Assembly (NCBI RefSeq): GCF_003431975.1
Contig: NZ_CP027116.1
Location: 620,001 to 684,000, forward strand
Reading direction: 5' to 3'
DNA: 64,000 nucleotides
From: Bacillus pumilus
GTDB taxonomy: Bacteria > Bacillota > Bacilli > Bacillales > Bacillaceae
Shown in pieces: positions 30,313-42,460 of the stretch. Both the position numbers and the translations under genes were made by a program. How positions within the stretch are numbered: the first letter of the stretch is position 1; each line of letters begins with the position of its first letter. Below the pieces are notes generated by a model. It was given only the letters and a program-made list of their open reading frames with translations. It was not told the origin of the DNA and did not search any database.

Positions 30313-30516
30313 ATGTGTGTCCTGCTGCTCACACATATACGTCACTGGACAAAAACGAAGAATACCAGATGCCAGTTTCATTCCGCCGCACATGATGCTG
30401 AAAAGAAGCATTTTACTCCATGGTTTTCTAGCATATAAAGAACCAGCTACAGTACATATTGTCATTCCGCAGGCAATTCGAATGAGCGCTTCCATTAAGC
30501 CGAGATTAGGTTTCAT
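30295..30516 (-). CDS. Small DUF2892 membrane protein
   Basis: A 73-residue protein beginning MKPNLGLMEALIRIACGMTI, which has the DUF2892/YgaP transmembrane signature, with two membrane segments (IRIACGMTICTVAGSLY, LLFSIMCGGMKLASGIL) and RFCPVTYMCE near the end. It may support sulfur or rhodanese-type chemistry as in YgaP, but there is no rhodanese domain here. AAGGAG precedes ATG 30516. The opposite strand also has an open frame, but only this one has family character. Confidence 0.7.
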   Translation of the reverse strand: MKPNLGLMEALIRIACGMTICTVAGSLYARKPWSKMLLFSIMCGGMKLASGILRFCPVTYMCEQQDTHKEKAE

Positions 30517-30640
30517 TGAAGGTAAATCTCCTTTTTTAAATATTTTAAGTGTGATTTCAAGAAATTGTAACGTTTCATTAATGCGTAACGTGGTTCGTTA
30601 TGTTACGATAGGGCTAATACAAATGAAGGAGAGTATGTGA

Positions 30641-32383
30641 ATGTCCGAACGTACTTTTAATTGGAGAAACAATGACATCCGCACACAAATCGATGTAGTC
30701 GACTCAAAAATAGTTCCAACACTCCTTTTAACGAATGGACTCGTGCTAAACCCGTTTTTAAAACAATGGGTGAAGGCAAATATTTGGATACATGATGATC
30801 GAATTGTTTATGTCGGAGCAGAGCTTCCACAAAATAAATCAGCTAAACGTGTGATTGATTGTGAAGGGAAATACATTGTGCCTGGGTATATAGAGCCTCA
30901 CGCGCATCCGTTCCATATTTATAATCCCCAATCACTTGCAGAATATGTGTCTCAATTTGGCACAACAACAATGGTCAGCGATAACTTATTTCTTCTTTTG
31001 CAAAGCAATGAAAAGAAAGCGCTTTCGACGTTGTGTGAATTAAAACAGCAGCCATTTCAGTATTTCTGGTGGTCTAGATACGATCTTCAGACTGAAGTTA
31101 GATATGAAGATGAGATGCTTCCTATTAACTATCGTAAGGAATGGATTGATCATCCTGACGTTCTTCAAGGCGGCGAATTAACAAGCTGGCCAAGATTGAT
31201 GGACGGTGATGATCTCATTTTATACTGCATGCAAGAAACGAAGAAGCAGCGGAAACGAATTGAAGGGCATTTCCCTGGAGCTTCTGAGAAAACGCTAACA
31301 AAAATGAAGCTGTTTGGCGCGGACAGTGATCATGAAGCGATGAATGCGGACGATGTGTTAAAACGCTTGTCTCTTGGCTACCATGTCTCTCTTCGTCATT
31401 CGTCCATCCGCCCAGATTTAGTGAACATTTTAAGAGAATTGCATGAGCGCGATTTTAGGCACTATGATCACTTTTTCTATACAACTGATGGCGCTGCACC
31501 TCATTTTTATGAGGAGGGTATGATTAATCGTTTGATTGCCATTGCGCTTGAAAAAGGCGTGCCTATCATTGATGCATACAATATGGCGACATTTAACATT
31601 GCGAAGTACTATCAAATTGATGATCTATTAGGTGTTGTCGGTCCTGGACGTTTGGCTTCTTTAAATGTGTTAGATGATCCAATGAATCCAAATCCTGAAA
31701 CGGTGATATCTAAAGGGGTTATCCTCAAATTAGATGGCGAGAACCAGCATCAATTTCAAGAAACAAAATGGGAAAATGGCGGCCTTGTTCCATTAGATCT
31801 AGGCTATGATCTGACGATGAGTGATTTGCAATTTTCCATGCCGCTAGGTGTCAAAATGAGAAATGCTGTTATCATGGAGCCTTATACAGTGGAGATTGAT
31901 AACTCTGTGAACCAGCTGTCGTGTGATCATGATCAAAGTTTCTTTAGCCTGATTGACCGAAAAGGTGAGTGGCGAGTGAATACGATGCTCAAAGGTTTTG
32001 CAAGTAAAGTGCAAGGCTTTGTCAGCTCATTTTCGCTGACTGGTGACATTTTAGTGATTGGGAAAAATAAAGAGGATATGATGCTTGCACATAAGCGAAT
32101 GAAAGAAATCGGCGGGGGAATCGTTCTTACAGAGAACGGGAAAATTTTGCATGAAATCCCGCTTCAATTATCAGGCTGTGCATCTGCTGAACCGTTTGAG
32201 ACTGTTCTTCAGCAGATACAAACATTACGTGAGCTACTCATTGAGCGAGGCTATCCATTTGATTGTCCAATTGATACACTTGTCTTTTTCCAAAGCACCC
32301 ATTTGCCGTATATTCGAGTGACACCAAGAGGAATATTTGATGTCATGAAAAAAACTGTACTCTTTCCGTCTATAATGCGTTAA
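30641..32383 (+). CDS. yerA: Adenine deaminase-family amidohydrolase YerA
   Basis: A 580-residue amidohydrolase. VPGYIEPHAHPFHIY carries the HxH metal motif; SLRHSSIRPD and HFFYTTDGAAPHF supply further metal ligands and the conserved Asp; the C-terminal part matches the second domain of adenine deaminases. It is the counterpart of YerA, a relative of AdeC whose activity is less certain. GAAGGAGAG precedes ATG 30641. ATAACGAACCAC (reverse complement of 30591-30602) resembles half of a PurR box, a weak hint of purine control. It may turn adenine into hypoxanthine. Confidence 0.83.
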   Translation: MSERTFNWRNNDIRTQIDVVDSKIVPTLLLTNGLVLNPFLKQWVKANIWIHDDRIVYVGAELPQNKSAKRVIDCEGKYIVPGYIEPHAHPFHIYNPQSLAEYVSQFGTTTMVSDNLFLLLQSNEKKALSTLCELKQQPFQYFWWSRYDLQTEVRYEDEMLPINYRKEWIDHPDVLQGGELTSWPRLMDGDDLILYCMQETKKQRKRIEGHFPGASEKTLTKMKLFGADSDHEAMNADDVLKRLSLGYHVSLRHSSIRPDLVNILRELHERDFRHYDHFFYTTDGAAPHFYEEGMINRLIAIALEKGVPIIDAYNMATFNIAKYYQIDDLLGVVGPGRLASLNVLDDPMNPNPETVISKGVILKLDGENQHQFQETKWENGGLVPLDLGYDLTMSDLQFSMPLGVKMRNAVIMEPYTVEIDNSVNQLSCDHDQSFFSLIDRKGEWRVNTMLKGFASKVQGFVSSFSLTGDILVIGKNKEDMMLAHKRMKEIGGGIVLTENGKILHEIPLQLSGCASAEPFETVLQQIQTLRELLIERGYPFDCPIDTLVFFQSTHLPYIRVTPRGIFDVMKKTVLFPSIMR

Positions 32384-32935
32384 AATATAACAGAGTGGAG
32401 CTGTATCATCTTTGCCATCTTTCTGACAGCTGTTATAGAGCAGAAGTGAGCGATTGATCTCTTCACGGCTATGTAAGCGAAAATGCTTATGTGGAATTGT
32501 CGACAAAGCAGAGGGCTTTGACATGACGAGTGAGATGCCCTGATTGAAAAATGAATCTGTCGGTTAACGCTGGCCGACCAACATATTTTGAATGATTGAG
32601 CTAGGCGGGGCGCATATTTCTGGTCTCGCCGAGCTTTCCAAACACCCTGTTTTTTAGGGCAGACCTATTTAAGGCAGAAGTGTTCTTAATATCGGAAGCA
32701 AACAAGTTTGTCAGATTGTCGAACAAGGAAAATGACAGAACTTGTCGAATTTGTATACGATAAAGAAGGTTCGGCTTACGAAAGAACTGACGGCATTTCC
32801 AGCGTAGAACCAAACCTGTCATGATTCGTTCAAAGCTCATTGCTGAGGTTGAAAAATATTAGTCAGGAAAGATACCGCTTTCTCCGTAGAATGTCGTGCG
32901 AGCGGTGCCAATAGTAAAGGAGAAGATGTATAAAG
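32384..32935. other. 552 bases without a convincing gene; yerB position
   Basis: B. subtilis has yerB (a lipoprotein) between yerA and yerC. Here no frame of useful length is open on the plus strand. A 30-codon frame at 32732-32824, after AAGGAAA, reads LVEFVYDKEGSAYERTDG, which may be a remnant of such a lipoprotein or unrelated. A minus-strand frame at 32601-32840 has no ribosome site and no family character. Short inverted repeats occur (AGCTGT/ACAGCT at about 32399-32442; GTCGGT with GGCCGAC around 32560). Either a decayed yerB or an unrecognised RNA is possible. Confidence 0.4.
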
Positions 32936-33250
32936 ATGCAAATTGATAAATTAAGGGGCAAAAGCTTAGATCAGTTATTCAACTCAATCTTATCCCTTAA
33001 AGACCTGGAAGAATGCTATCGATTCTTTGATGATTTGTGTACCATCAATGAAATCCAATCTTTATCACAGCGTCTTGAAGTAGCACGTATGCTTCGTGAG
33101 GGGAACACGTATCATAAAATTGAGACGGAAACAGGTGCCAGCACCGCAACCATCTCACGTGTCAAACGCTGCTTGAACTACGGAAACGATGCCTATACGA
33201 TGGCTCTTGACCGTGTAGCAGAACAGCAAGCAAATGACGAAACGAAATAA
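32936..33250 (+). CDS. yerC: YerC, TrpR-like DNA-binding protein
   Basis: A 104-residue all-helical protein of the YerC/YecD group related to the Trp repressor. The helix-turn-helix spans about residues 55-85: EVARMLREGNTYHKIETETG then ASTATISRVKRCL. It is expected to act as a dimer; its target is not known. AAAGGAGAAG precedes ATG 32936, and a strong terminator follows. Confidence 0.88.
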   Translation: MQIDKLRGKSLDQLFNSILSLKDLEECYRFFDDLCTINEIQSLSQRLEVARMLREGNTYHKIETETGASTATISRVKRCLNYGNDAYTMALDRVAEQQANDETK

Positions 33251-33260
33251 TGCAGATTTC

Positions 33261-33310
33261 ACTGTAAACAACCCTTTTTCGAAAGAATGGAGTTGTTTAC
33301 AGTTTTTTTT
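33261..33310 (+). terminator. Terminator after yerC
   Basis: ACTGTAAACAAC pairs with GTTGTTTACAGT around a loop of about 23 bases, followed by seven T. Confidence 0.9.
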
Positions 33311-33449
33311 ATGAAGTTCGCTGAATCAGAAATCCCTTTTTACTTTAGCTCGCCTATAAACCATGGATCTCAATAACCTCGTTTAATATTTGTAGGAAAT
33401 TCCTGTGTCCTTGTCTCAATTCTAGTGACGATCTCATTTGTCTTTCGTT

Positions 33450-35054
33450 TCATTCCGCGAACCTTTTTCCAACTAGGGCAGACGCCTGTGTACCTGAAAA
33501 TACCGGCACTTCACTTGTCTGGCCATTTTCTTGTCTATAGATAATATGTTTCTCATTAAAATGAATCGGTGATTCAATGCCAGCGGCTGCGGATAAGTTA
33601 AACAAACCTTCTCTAAGAGACAGGATATAATTGCAGACGCGATATTTCTTTTCTTCGATCGATAACCCCTTTTGCAGCTTTGGATCAGTTGTAGCAACCC
33701 CGACTGGGCATTTATTCGTGTGGCATACTTGTGCGCGAATGCATCCGACTGAAAACATGAGGCCCCGTGCGATATTCACAAAATCAGCACCCATGGAAAG
33801 GGCAATTGCAATTTTATCAGGTGAGAGTAGTTTGCCAGAAGCAAAAATTTTCACCTGATCTCTGACACCATATTCTTTCAATATTTGATGAACCATTGGG
33901 AGTGCCGTGAAGATCGGCAGTCCTGCGGAATCTGCTAATTCATGAAAGGACGCTCCGGTGCCGCCTTCTCCGCCATCCACTGTAATGAAATCAGGATGCT
34001 TTCCGCTTTTTTTCATATACGCGGCAAGCTCTTCAATGTTTTCTTTATGTCCGACAACAAGCTTGATTCCGACAGGCTTTCCTCCTATACTTCGCAGTTG
34101 TTCAATGAAATCAAACATGTCAGGAATGGAGTGGAACATCTCAAATCGGTTTGGGCTGTCAATGGATTGGTGAGGCGATAATTTACGGATATTTGCAATT
34201 TCTTCGGTGACCTTTTCCCCGTCAATGTGGCCACCGCGAGTTTTTGCTCCTTGTGCCAGCTTTAGCTCAAAGGCTTTGACTTCTTCATGCTCGCTTTTTT
34301 TCTTAAATTCTTCAAAGGAAAAAGCGCCGTCCTCTGTTCTCACACCAAATAGACCGGGACCAATCTGGCAAATAATATCGGCGCCGCCTTTAAGGTGATA
34401 TGGAGAAAGACCGCCTTCACCTGTGTTCATCCACGTACCGCCGGCCATTTTTAATCCAGAGGAGAGAGCTGTGATCGCTCTGTCTCCTAAAGATCCATAG
34501 CTCATGGCAGATTGACCAATCAAGCCCTTCACCCGAAAAGGCTTTTGACATGTGTGTTCGCCAATCACTTGTACATCGTCTTGATGGAGATAGTAAGGCT
34601 TTGCTTCGGTCTCTTTGGTATGTTCGCTTCTTCGTAGTAAATTGTCTTGATCAATTTGATACACTTTTGTTTGGATTTTTTCAGATTGATCGATGCGTAA
34701 TTCATCTCGCTGCTTTGGAAATAGGACGTTACGTATATAATAACCAGGCTTGTCAAAATCACGTTTTGATCCAAATCCCATCGTCCGGCTTTTGTACTTT
34801 CCAGACATGACGGCTTGCTCATATTCTCTTCTCGAGAAAGGAAGCTCCTCTCGATCATTTAGAAACAGATATTGGCGGAGCTCTGGACCTATTTTTTCAA
34901 AAATAAACCGTAGCTTTCCAATGACAGGATAATTTCTCAGGACGGAGTGCTCTTCCTGTTTTTCATCCCTCATCCAAATCCAGATGAATAAAATGATCGG
35001 TATGATCAAGCAAATGACTAATAGTGCAGCAATGACAATTAAAGTTGTTGTCAC
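33450..35054 (-). CDS. yerD: YerD, membrane-anchored glutamate synthase-like flavoprotein
   Basis: A 534-residue protein with one N-terminal membrane helix (about residues 5-28) and a glutamate synthase (GltB central/FMN) domain. GEGGLSPYHLKGG, VDGGEGGTGASFHELA, FASGKLLSPDKIA (FMN phosphate site) and CIRAQVCHTNKCPVG (iron-sulfur cysteines) are visible. No glutaminase domain is present, so it may use another nitrogen donor or act in redox chemistry; the reaction is not established. The family is widespread in Bacillus. GGGGA lies upstream of ATG 35054. Confidence 0.85.
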   Translation of the reverse strand: MTTTLIVIAALLVICLIIPIILFIWIWMRDEKQEEHSVLRNYPVIGKLRFIFEKIGPELRQYLFLNDREELPFSRREYEQAVMSGKYKSRTMGFGSKRDFDKPGYYIRNVLFPKQRDELRIDQSEKIQTKVYQIDQDNLLRRSEHTKETEAKPYYLHQDDVQVIGEHTCQKPFRVKGLIGQSAMSYGSLGDRAITALSSGLKMAGGTWMNTGEGGLSPYHLKGGADIICQIGPGLFGVRTEDGAFSFEEFKKKSEHEEVKAFELKLAQGAKTRGGHIDGEKVTEEIANIRKLSPHQSIDSPNRFEMFHSIPDMFDFIEQLRSIGGKPVGIKLVVGHKENIEELAAYMKKSGKHPDFITVDGGEGGTGASFHELADSAGLPIFTALPMVHQILKEYGVRDQVKIFASGKLLSPDKIAIALSMGADFVNIARGLMFSVGCIRAQVCHTNKCPVGVATTDPKLQKGLSIEEKKYRVCNYILSLREGLFNLSAAAGIESPIHFNEKHIIYRQENGQTSEVPVFSGTQASALVGKRFAE

Positions 35055-35193
35055 GAAGATCCCCTCTTTTCTCTTTCATTACTGTTGTTATTCCACTTTT
35101 CATTGAAAGAGAAACCACATCAGCATATTGTGACGTTTAGAAATAAAAGGGCGGGGTAACTTACAAATAAGATCATAAGGGGAGGGAACATAC

Positions 35194-35424
35194 ATGAATA
35201 AGCGTCCGAATGCGTATGTACTTGCAGGATTAGGGGTTGGAGGTGCTGTGTTATTAGCAGTAAAAAATAAACAGCATCTGAAAAAGTGGGCAAGCATGTT
35301 CCGCTCAGATGAAAAGGTTCCTGAAAAAGCGGGTCACCCTGATCCATTAGATATTCAAGACAACAAGATGGTCGATGAAGGGGCCATGACATCTGTTCAT
35401 TATTTTAATGAAGTGAGACAATAG
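35194..35424 (+). CDS. Small hypothetical protein
   Basis: A 76-residue protein with a hydrophobic stretch near the start (AYVLAGLGVGGAVLLAV), a basic segment (KNKQHLKKW) and an acidic, hydrophilic tail. The glycine-rich helix suggests membrane association. GGGGAGGG precedes ATG 35194. A terminator follows, and the neighbouring yerD is on the other strand, so it is a single gene. No family recognised. Confidence 0.6.
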   Translation: MNKRPNAYVLAGLGVGGAVLLAVKNKQHLKKWASMFRSDEKVPEKAGHPDPLDIQDNKMVDEGAMTSVHYFNEVRQ

Positions 35425-35426
35425 TT

Positions 35427-35462
35427 TAAAAAACCGTTTTGACCTTTCAAAACGGTTTTTTT
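35427..35462. terminator. Bidirectional terminator
   Basis: AAAAAACCGTTTTGA pairs with TCAAAACGGTTTTTT, giving A and T runs on both sides. It serves the small gene on the plus strand and the DUF2283 gene on the minus strand, whose stop is inside it. Confidence 0.9.
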
Positions 35463-35827
35463 CTTGTCTTTCTTTTGATGTTATATCGAAGAGGATCGAC
35501 AATGGTAATGCCGATCAGCCCATTGTGATCAGGCGTAGAGAATTGAAATTCAATACCTGATAAATGATAGGTTGAGAGAACTTCCTGATCCGTGAAACGT
35601 AATGAAAGCTCGTCCTCATAAACGGGTGTGTGCTTCAAAACCTCGGCTTCCTTTGCAAATAACTCCAGCCCAGCCACTCGGCCCTGTTTGTCGATATCAG
35701 CGTTCACACATTCATTCACGTCTAATTCAATGGTTTCTTTGATTGTCCCGATTCCAGGCGGGAGAAGATATATGTATCCAATGTCGATCGTTTGATCATA
35801 TGAGATGGTTCTTTTCAAATCATTCAC
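35447..35827 (-). CDS. DUF2283-family protein
   Basis: A 126-residue protein. TISYDQTIDIGYIYLLPP followed by NADIDKQGRVAGLELF has the spacing of the DUF2283 fold, seen in small bacterial proteins without assigned function. The C-terminal half (FTDQEVLSTYHLSGIEFQ) is an extension. No catalytic motif. Convergent with the upstream small gene and sharing its terminator. Confidence 0.65.
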   Translation of the reverse strand: MNDLKRTISYDQTIDIGYIYLLPPGIGTIKETIELDVNECVNADIDKQGRVAGLELFAKEAEVLKHTPVYEDELSLRFTDQEVLSTYHLSGIEFQFSTPDHNGLIGITIVDPLRYNIKRKTRKKPF

Positions 35828-36054
35828 CTGCTTCTTTGATGGTAAAATGCTCCTTTATTGTATAATATCATGTGATGAGACGAAGCAGCTTGTATTTCAG
35901 TTCAGTATCAATATATTGACCTCCTTCAGTTTCGCTTGAAGTGAATCTTTCCATATAATCACCATTAGCCTTCTTTAGAGTTAAAATCGCCCATTTTCAA
36001 AAGAATGAAACTTTTAGGTGAAGGAGGTTACCCATTTTTTGCGGTCACTGATTT

Positions 36055-36063
36055 TGTTATAAT
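36055..36063 (+). promoter_or_regulatory. Extended -10 promoter of pcrB operon
   Basis: TGTTATAAT is an extended -10 (TGnTATAAT), about 40 bases before pcrB. The -35 region is only T-rich, which is usual for this promoter type. Confidence 0.55.
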
Positions 36064-36100
36064 ATTTAAATGGAATGAAACGAATGGAGGAACGTTTTTC

Positions 36101-36793
36101 ATGTATGATGTTACCGAGTGGAAGCATGTCTTTAAACTCGATCCAAATAAAGAAATATCCGATGAACAGTTGGAGGCGATTTGTGAATCTGGTACGGATG
36201 CCATATTGATTGGCGGCAGTGATCATGTGACAGAGGACAACGTGCTCCAATTGATGTCAAAGGTTCGGCGCTTTCTAGTGCCTTGTGTGCTTGAAATCTC
36301 AACACATGAGATGATTGTGCCGGGCTTCGATCTGTATTTCATCCCGACCGTCTTAAACAGCTCTCATCCTGACTGGATTGTCGGGCTTCACAAGGACGCA
36401 ATGAAGGAATTCGGTGATTTGATATCCATGGAAGAGATTGTACCTGAAGGCTATGTCATTTTAAATGAAGAGTGTAAAGCGGCCAAGCTCACAGAGGCAA
36501 ATACAGCGCTGGATATTGATGACGTAAGGGCATATGCAAGAGTGGCAGAGCATTTGATGAAGCTGCCCATTTTTTATCTAGAATACAGTGGGACGCTTGG
36601 AGATATAGAGCTTGTGAAAGAAACAAAAGCAGTGCTTCATGAAACGGTTCTTTTTTATGGCGGGGGCATTGAAAACGCAAAGCAGGCAACAGACTTTGCG
36701 CAGCATGCAGACGTGGTTGTTGTCGGAAACGTGATTTATGACAATTTCAAAGAAGCATTAAAGACAGTTGACGCAGTCAAAAAGTCATCATAG
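36101..36793 (+). CDS. pcrB: Heptaprenylglyceryl phosphate synthase
   Basis: A 230-residue TIM-barrel enzyme that attaches a heptaprenyl chain to glycerol-1-phosphate, forming an archaeal-type ether lipid found in Bacillus. TDAILIGGSDHVTEDN near residue 30, YLEYSGTLGD near 160 and FYGGGIENAKQA near 185 form the glycerol phosphate site. TGGAGG at 36085-36090 fixes ATG 36101; the frame from 36005 lacks one. First gene of the pcrB-pcrA-ligA-camS operon. Confidence 0.95.
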   Translation: MYDVTEWKHVFKLDPNKEISDEQLEAICESGTDAILIGGSDHVTEDNVLQLMSKVRRFLVPCVLEISTHEMIVPGFDLYFIPTVLNSSHPDWIVGLHKDAMKEFGDLISMEEIVPEGYVILNEECKAAKLTEANTALDIDDVRAYARVAEHLMKLPIFYLEYSGTLGDIELVKETKAVLHETVLFYGGGIENAKQATDFAQHADVVVVGNVIYDNFKEALKTVDAVKKSS

Positions 36794-36850
36794 TCAAACA
36801 AGACGAAACGGGTTAAAATAGAACATAAGTTCGAATTGGCGGTGAATGGA

Positions 36851-39073
36851 ATGAATGAAATATCAAATCATCTATTAGAAGGGCTGAATGACGCGCAGAA
36901 AGAAGCAGTCAAAGCAACAGACGGTCCGCTACTCTTGATGGCGGGAGCAGGAAGCGGAAAGACACGGGTACTCACACATCGAATTGCTTATTTAATGGCA
37001 GAAAAACATGTGGCACCGTGGAACATTTTAGCAATTACGTTTACAAATAAAGCAGCACGTGAAATGCGTGAACGTGTCCAAGCCATATTAGGGCCTGGCG
37101 CAGATGATATTTGGATCTCTACGTTCCACAGTATGTGTGTCCGTATTTTACGACGTGATATTGACCGTATTGGGGTAAATCGCAACTTTTCTATATTAGA
37201 CACATCTGATCAGCTTTCAGTCATTAAAAACATTTTAAAAGAACGAAATATCGATCCTAAAAAGTTTGATCCACGCAGCATTTTAGGATCAATCAGCAGT
37301 GCAAAAAACGAACTCATTGACGCAGAGGAATACGCCAAAACAGCCGGTGATTTCTATGATCAAGTGGTCAGCGACGTCTACACAGATTATCAAAAACGGT
37401 TGCTCAAAAACCAATCACTCGATTTTGATGATCTTATTATGATGACGATTCGTCTGTTTGAGCGCATCCCAGAAGTATTAGAGCACTATCAGCGGAAATT
37501 CCAATACATTCATGTGGATGAGTACCAGGATACGAACAGAGCGCAGTACATGCTTGTGAAACTGCTCGCTCAGCGTTTTCAAAATATATGTGTGGTCGGT
37601 GACTCGGATCAGTCTATTTATCGCTGGCGCGGAGCGGATATTACAAACATTCTCTCCTTTGAAAAAGATTATCCGTCCAGTGAAGTGATCCTGCTTGAGC
37701 AAAATTACAGATCAACGAAACGTATCCTGCATGCCGCAAATACCGTCATCCAAAACAATGCAAACCGTAAGCCGAAAAATCTTTGGACAGAAAATGATGA
37801 AGGAGCGAAGATTGCCTATTACCGTGCTGATAATGAATTCGGTGAAGGACAATTTGTTGCTGGAAAGATTCGTCAGCTTTATCAGAGCGGTAAGCGTCAA
37901 TTATCTGACTTTGCGATTCTTTATCGGACGAATGCCCAGTCTCGTGTCATCGAGGAAACATTATTGAAGTCAAACATTCAATACAATATCGTCGGCGGCA
38001 CAAAGTTCTATGACAGAAAAGAGATCAAGGACATTTTGGCGTACTTACGTCTAGTAGCTAACCCAGATGACGACATTAGCTTTGCACGTATTGTCAACGT
38101 ACCAAAGCGTGGAATCGGTGCGACATCTGTTGATAAAATTGCTGCGTATGCAGAGATGAATGACCTGTCTATGTTTGAAGCGCTTGGTCAGGTAGATTTC
38201 ATTGGGCTCAGTGCAAGAGCAACCAATGCACTTGATGAGTTCAAACAGCTCATTGATCAAATGACGAATATGCAGGATTATTTATCTGTCACAGAACTAA
38301 CAGAAGAAATTTTAGAAAAAACAGGCTATCGTGAAGCGTTGAAGATTGAAAAAACGATTGAAGCACAAAGCCGTTTAGAAAATATTGACGAGTTTCTCTC
38401 GGTCACTAAGAACTTTGAAGAACAAAATGAAGATAAGTCTCTCGTGACCTTCCTGACAGATCTCGCCCTTGTCGCAGACATTGATAAGCTGGATGAAAAT
38501 GAGGAAGAAGACAAGGATGCTGCCATCTTAATGACTCTTCACGCCGCAAAAGGTCTAGAATTCCCTGTTGTTTTCTTAATGGGCATGGAAGAAGGTGTCT
38601 TCCCGCACAGCCGTTCATTAATGGAAGATGCAGAGATGGAAGAAGAGCGCCGCCTTGCCTATGTAGGCATTACTCGAGCAGAAGAAGAGCTTTATTTATC
38701 AAGTGCCAAGATGAGGACCCTCTTTGGCCGAACGAACATGAACCTTGAATCAAGATTCATTCGAGAAATACCAGCCGATTTATTGGACAACCTAAATGAG
38801 AAAAAAGAAACGAAAACACCGTTTGGCCAAACAAGAGAAAGACCACAAAGACGGGGGCCTGTCTCACGTCCGCAAACTCAAACCATTCAAAACACAGGCG
38901 GCGGAAGTATTGGCTGGGCTGTGGGCGACAAAGCGGCCCATAAAAAATGGGGCGTTGGAACGGTTGTGAGTGTAAAAGGCAGCGGAGACAGCACAGAGCT
39001 TGATATTGCCTTCCCAAGCCCTACAGGCATTAAGCGTCTACTCGCAGCATTTGCGCCAATTGAGAAGCAATAA
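36851..39073 (+). CDS. pcrA: ATP-dependent DNA helicase PcrA
   Basis: A 740-residue UvrD/Rep helicase (superfamily 1, 3'-5') used in repair, plasmid replication and clearing RecA and RNA polymerase. Motif I is [15 protein letters not shown], Ia [73 protein letters not shown] and [18 protein letters not shown]. The C-terminal tail with the Tudor-like fold ([20 protein letters not shown]) is intact. I take ATG 36851 after GGCGGTGA rather than TTG 36836. Confidence 0.97.
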   Translation: MNEISNHLLEGLNDAQKEAVKATDGPLLLMAGAGSGKTRVLTHRIAYLMAEKHVAPWNILAITFTNKAAREMRERVQAILGPGADDIWISTFHSMCVRILRRDIDRIGVNRNFSILDTSDQLSVIKNILKERNIDPKKFDPRSILGSISSAKNELIDAEEYAKTAGDFYDQVVSDVYTDYQKRLLKNQSLDFDDLIMMTIRLFERIPEVLEHYQRKFQYIHVDEYQDTNRAQYMLVKLLAQRFQNICVVGDSDQSIYRWRGADITNILSFEKDYPSSEVILLEQNYRSTKRILHAANTVIQNNANRKPKNLWTENDEGAKIAYYRADNEFGEGQFVAGKIRQLYQSGKRQLSDFAILYRTNAQSRVIEETLLKSNIQYNIVGGTKFYDRKEIKDILAYLRLVANPDDDISFARIVNVPKRGIGATSVDKIAAYAEMNDLSMFEALGQVDFIGLSARATNALDEFKQLIDQMTNMQDYLSVTELTEEILEKTGYREALKIEKTIEAQSRLENIDEFLSVTKNFEEQNEDKSLVTFLTDLALVADIDKLDENEEEDKDAAILMTLHAAKGLEFPVVFLMGMEEGVFPHSRSLMEDAEMEEERRLAYVGITRAEEELYLSSAKMRTLFGRTNMNLESRFIREIPADLLDNLNEKKETKTPFGQTRERPQRRGPVSRPQTQTIQNTGGGSIGWAVGDKAAHKKWGVGTVVSVKGSGDSTELDIAFPSPTGIKRLLAAFAPIEKQ

Positions 39074-39099
39074 ACCGATAGGACTTATAAAACGGATGA

Positions 39100-41124
<2,025 letters not shown>

Positions 41125-41139
41125 GAGGAGTGTTTTCTA

Positions 41140-42327
41140 TTGAAAAAGTTGTTATTGCTGCTGACAATGCTCTCATTGGTATTGTCAGCGTGTGCACCTT
41201 TTGGGGGAAAGGAAGAACAAGAGGTCACACAAAAAACGGATGAAACGAAGGAAACAGCCATCATCCCAATGTATAATATCTCTGACTCCTATTACAAAAT
41301 GGTGCTACCATTTAAACAAGGAGCTGCAAGAGGACTAACAGCAGAGCGTCTCAATACACGCTTAGACATTGATGAATTTGAAACAGGACTGATGCGCCTC
41401 GCAACAGAGTCATTTAATACAAACGACTACCTTTTCCAAGAAGGACAGCATTTAGATGAGGATACTGTTCTCAGCTGGCTTGCGCGCAAAAAAACAGGTA
41501 GTGATCTGAAAAAAGCTGAAAAAGATGACAAAGACTTTAAAAACTTAGGCTTAAATCCTGCCCTTCCAAACTCAGGTTCAACAAAGTCTAAAAATGAAAA
41601 TAGTCCAATTTACTTAGCTTCAATGCTTGAGCATAATTACTTAATTCGAAAAGATAAAAACAGCTTACAGCTTGGCGGAGTTGTGATCGGTCTTGCACTG
41701 AACTCTGTTTACTATTACCGCGAAAATATCGGTGATCCACAACAAGAAGTGACGATCGATTCATCGAAAAATTCAAAAAAACTATTGGCAGAAGGCGAAA
41801 AAATTGCTGAGCAAGTGATCAAACGAATTCGTCAAATGGACGGGCTGCAAAAAGTGCCTGTCATGATTGCCCTTTATAAACAAGCACCAAAATCATCCAT
41901 TGTGCCAGGAAACTTTATCGCCAAAACGGATGTAAAAGCAGGCTCAGCTGATATCGGCAATTGGGATACGATCAAAGAAGAGAATGTATTCTTCCCTTCC
42001 GATAATGCGAAAAGCAGCTACAAAGATGATTCTGAGCGATTTGACCGCTTCAAGACAAAGGTCGAAGACTACTTCCCGAATTACACCGGAGTCGTAGGCA
42101 AAGGCTTTTATAAGAACGGCAACCTGCAAAAAATGAAAGTTGAAATTCCAATGCAGTTCTACGGAAAAACGGAAGTCGTAGCCTTCACTCAATATTTAAC
42201 AGGTGAAGTGATGGATTACTATAAGAGTACCAATATCGAAATTAACATCACATCATCAGATCAACAAGAAGCCTTGATCACGAAAAATGCTGAAGACAAA
42301 GAACCAACCGTCCATATATATGACTAA
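41140..42327 (+). CDS. camS: CamS-family lipoprotein (YerH)
   Basis: A 395-residue lipoprotein of the CamS sex-pheromone-precursor family, the B. subtilis YerH counterpart. The signal peptide ends in LSAC, with lipid-bearing Cys18; a glycine- and charge-rich linker leads into the CamS domain. In enterococci and staphylococci the leader peptide yields a mating pheromone; a role in Bacillus is not established. TTG 41140 follows AAGAGGAG. It ends the pcrB-pcrA-ligA-camS operon; the ami cluster begins just beyond. Confidence 0.92.
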   Translation: MKKLLLLLTMLSLVLSACAPFGGKEEQEVTQKTDETKETAIIPMYNISDSYYKMVLPFKQGAARGLTAERLNTRLDIDEFETGLMRLATESFNTNDYLFQEGQHLDEDTVLSWLARKKTGSDLKKAEKDDKDFKNLGLNPALPNSGSTKSKNENSPIYLASMLEHNYLIRKDKNSLQLGGVVIGLALNSVYYYRENIGDPQQEVTIDSSKNSKKLLAEGEKIAEQVIKRIRQMDGLQKVPVMIALYKQAPKSSIVPGNFIAKTDVKAGSADIGNWDTIKEENVFFPSDNAKSSYKDDSERFDRFKTKVEDYFPNYTGVVGKGFYKNGNLQKMKVEIPMQFYGKTEVVAFTQYLTGEVMDYYKSTNIEINITSSDQQEALITKNAEDKEPTVHIYD

Positions 42328-42328
42328 A

Positions 42329-42356
42329 TAAAAACCGCCTTTTGGCGGTTTTTTAA
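42329..42356 (+). terminator. Terminator after camS
   Basis: AAAACCGCC pairs with GGCGGTTTT around TTTT, followed by a short T run. It separates the housekeeping operon from the biosynthetic cluster. Confidence 0.9.
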
Positions 42357-42460
42357 ATTAGTTAAAATGTATCAAATTAAGAAAATGTTGTTATAAAAAG
42401 TAGAAGTGTAGAAAATAATGTATTATTATGGGTGATAATGAAGAGGAAATGGAGATACAT

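Noticed and set aside
30263-30640. Plus-strand 125-codon frame after yodQ
   Set aside because: It lies antisense to the DUF2892 gene, crosses a bidirectional terminator and has no family character.
32601-32840. Minus-strand 79-codon frame in the yerB gap
   Set aside because: No ribosome site, no recognisable domain and a composition unlike the neighbouring proteins.
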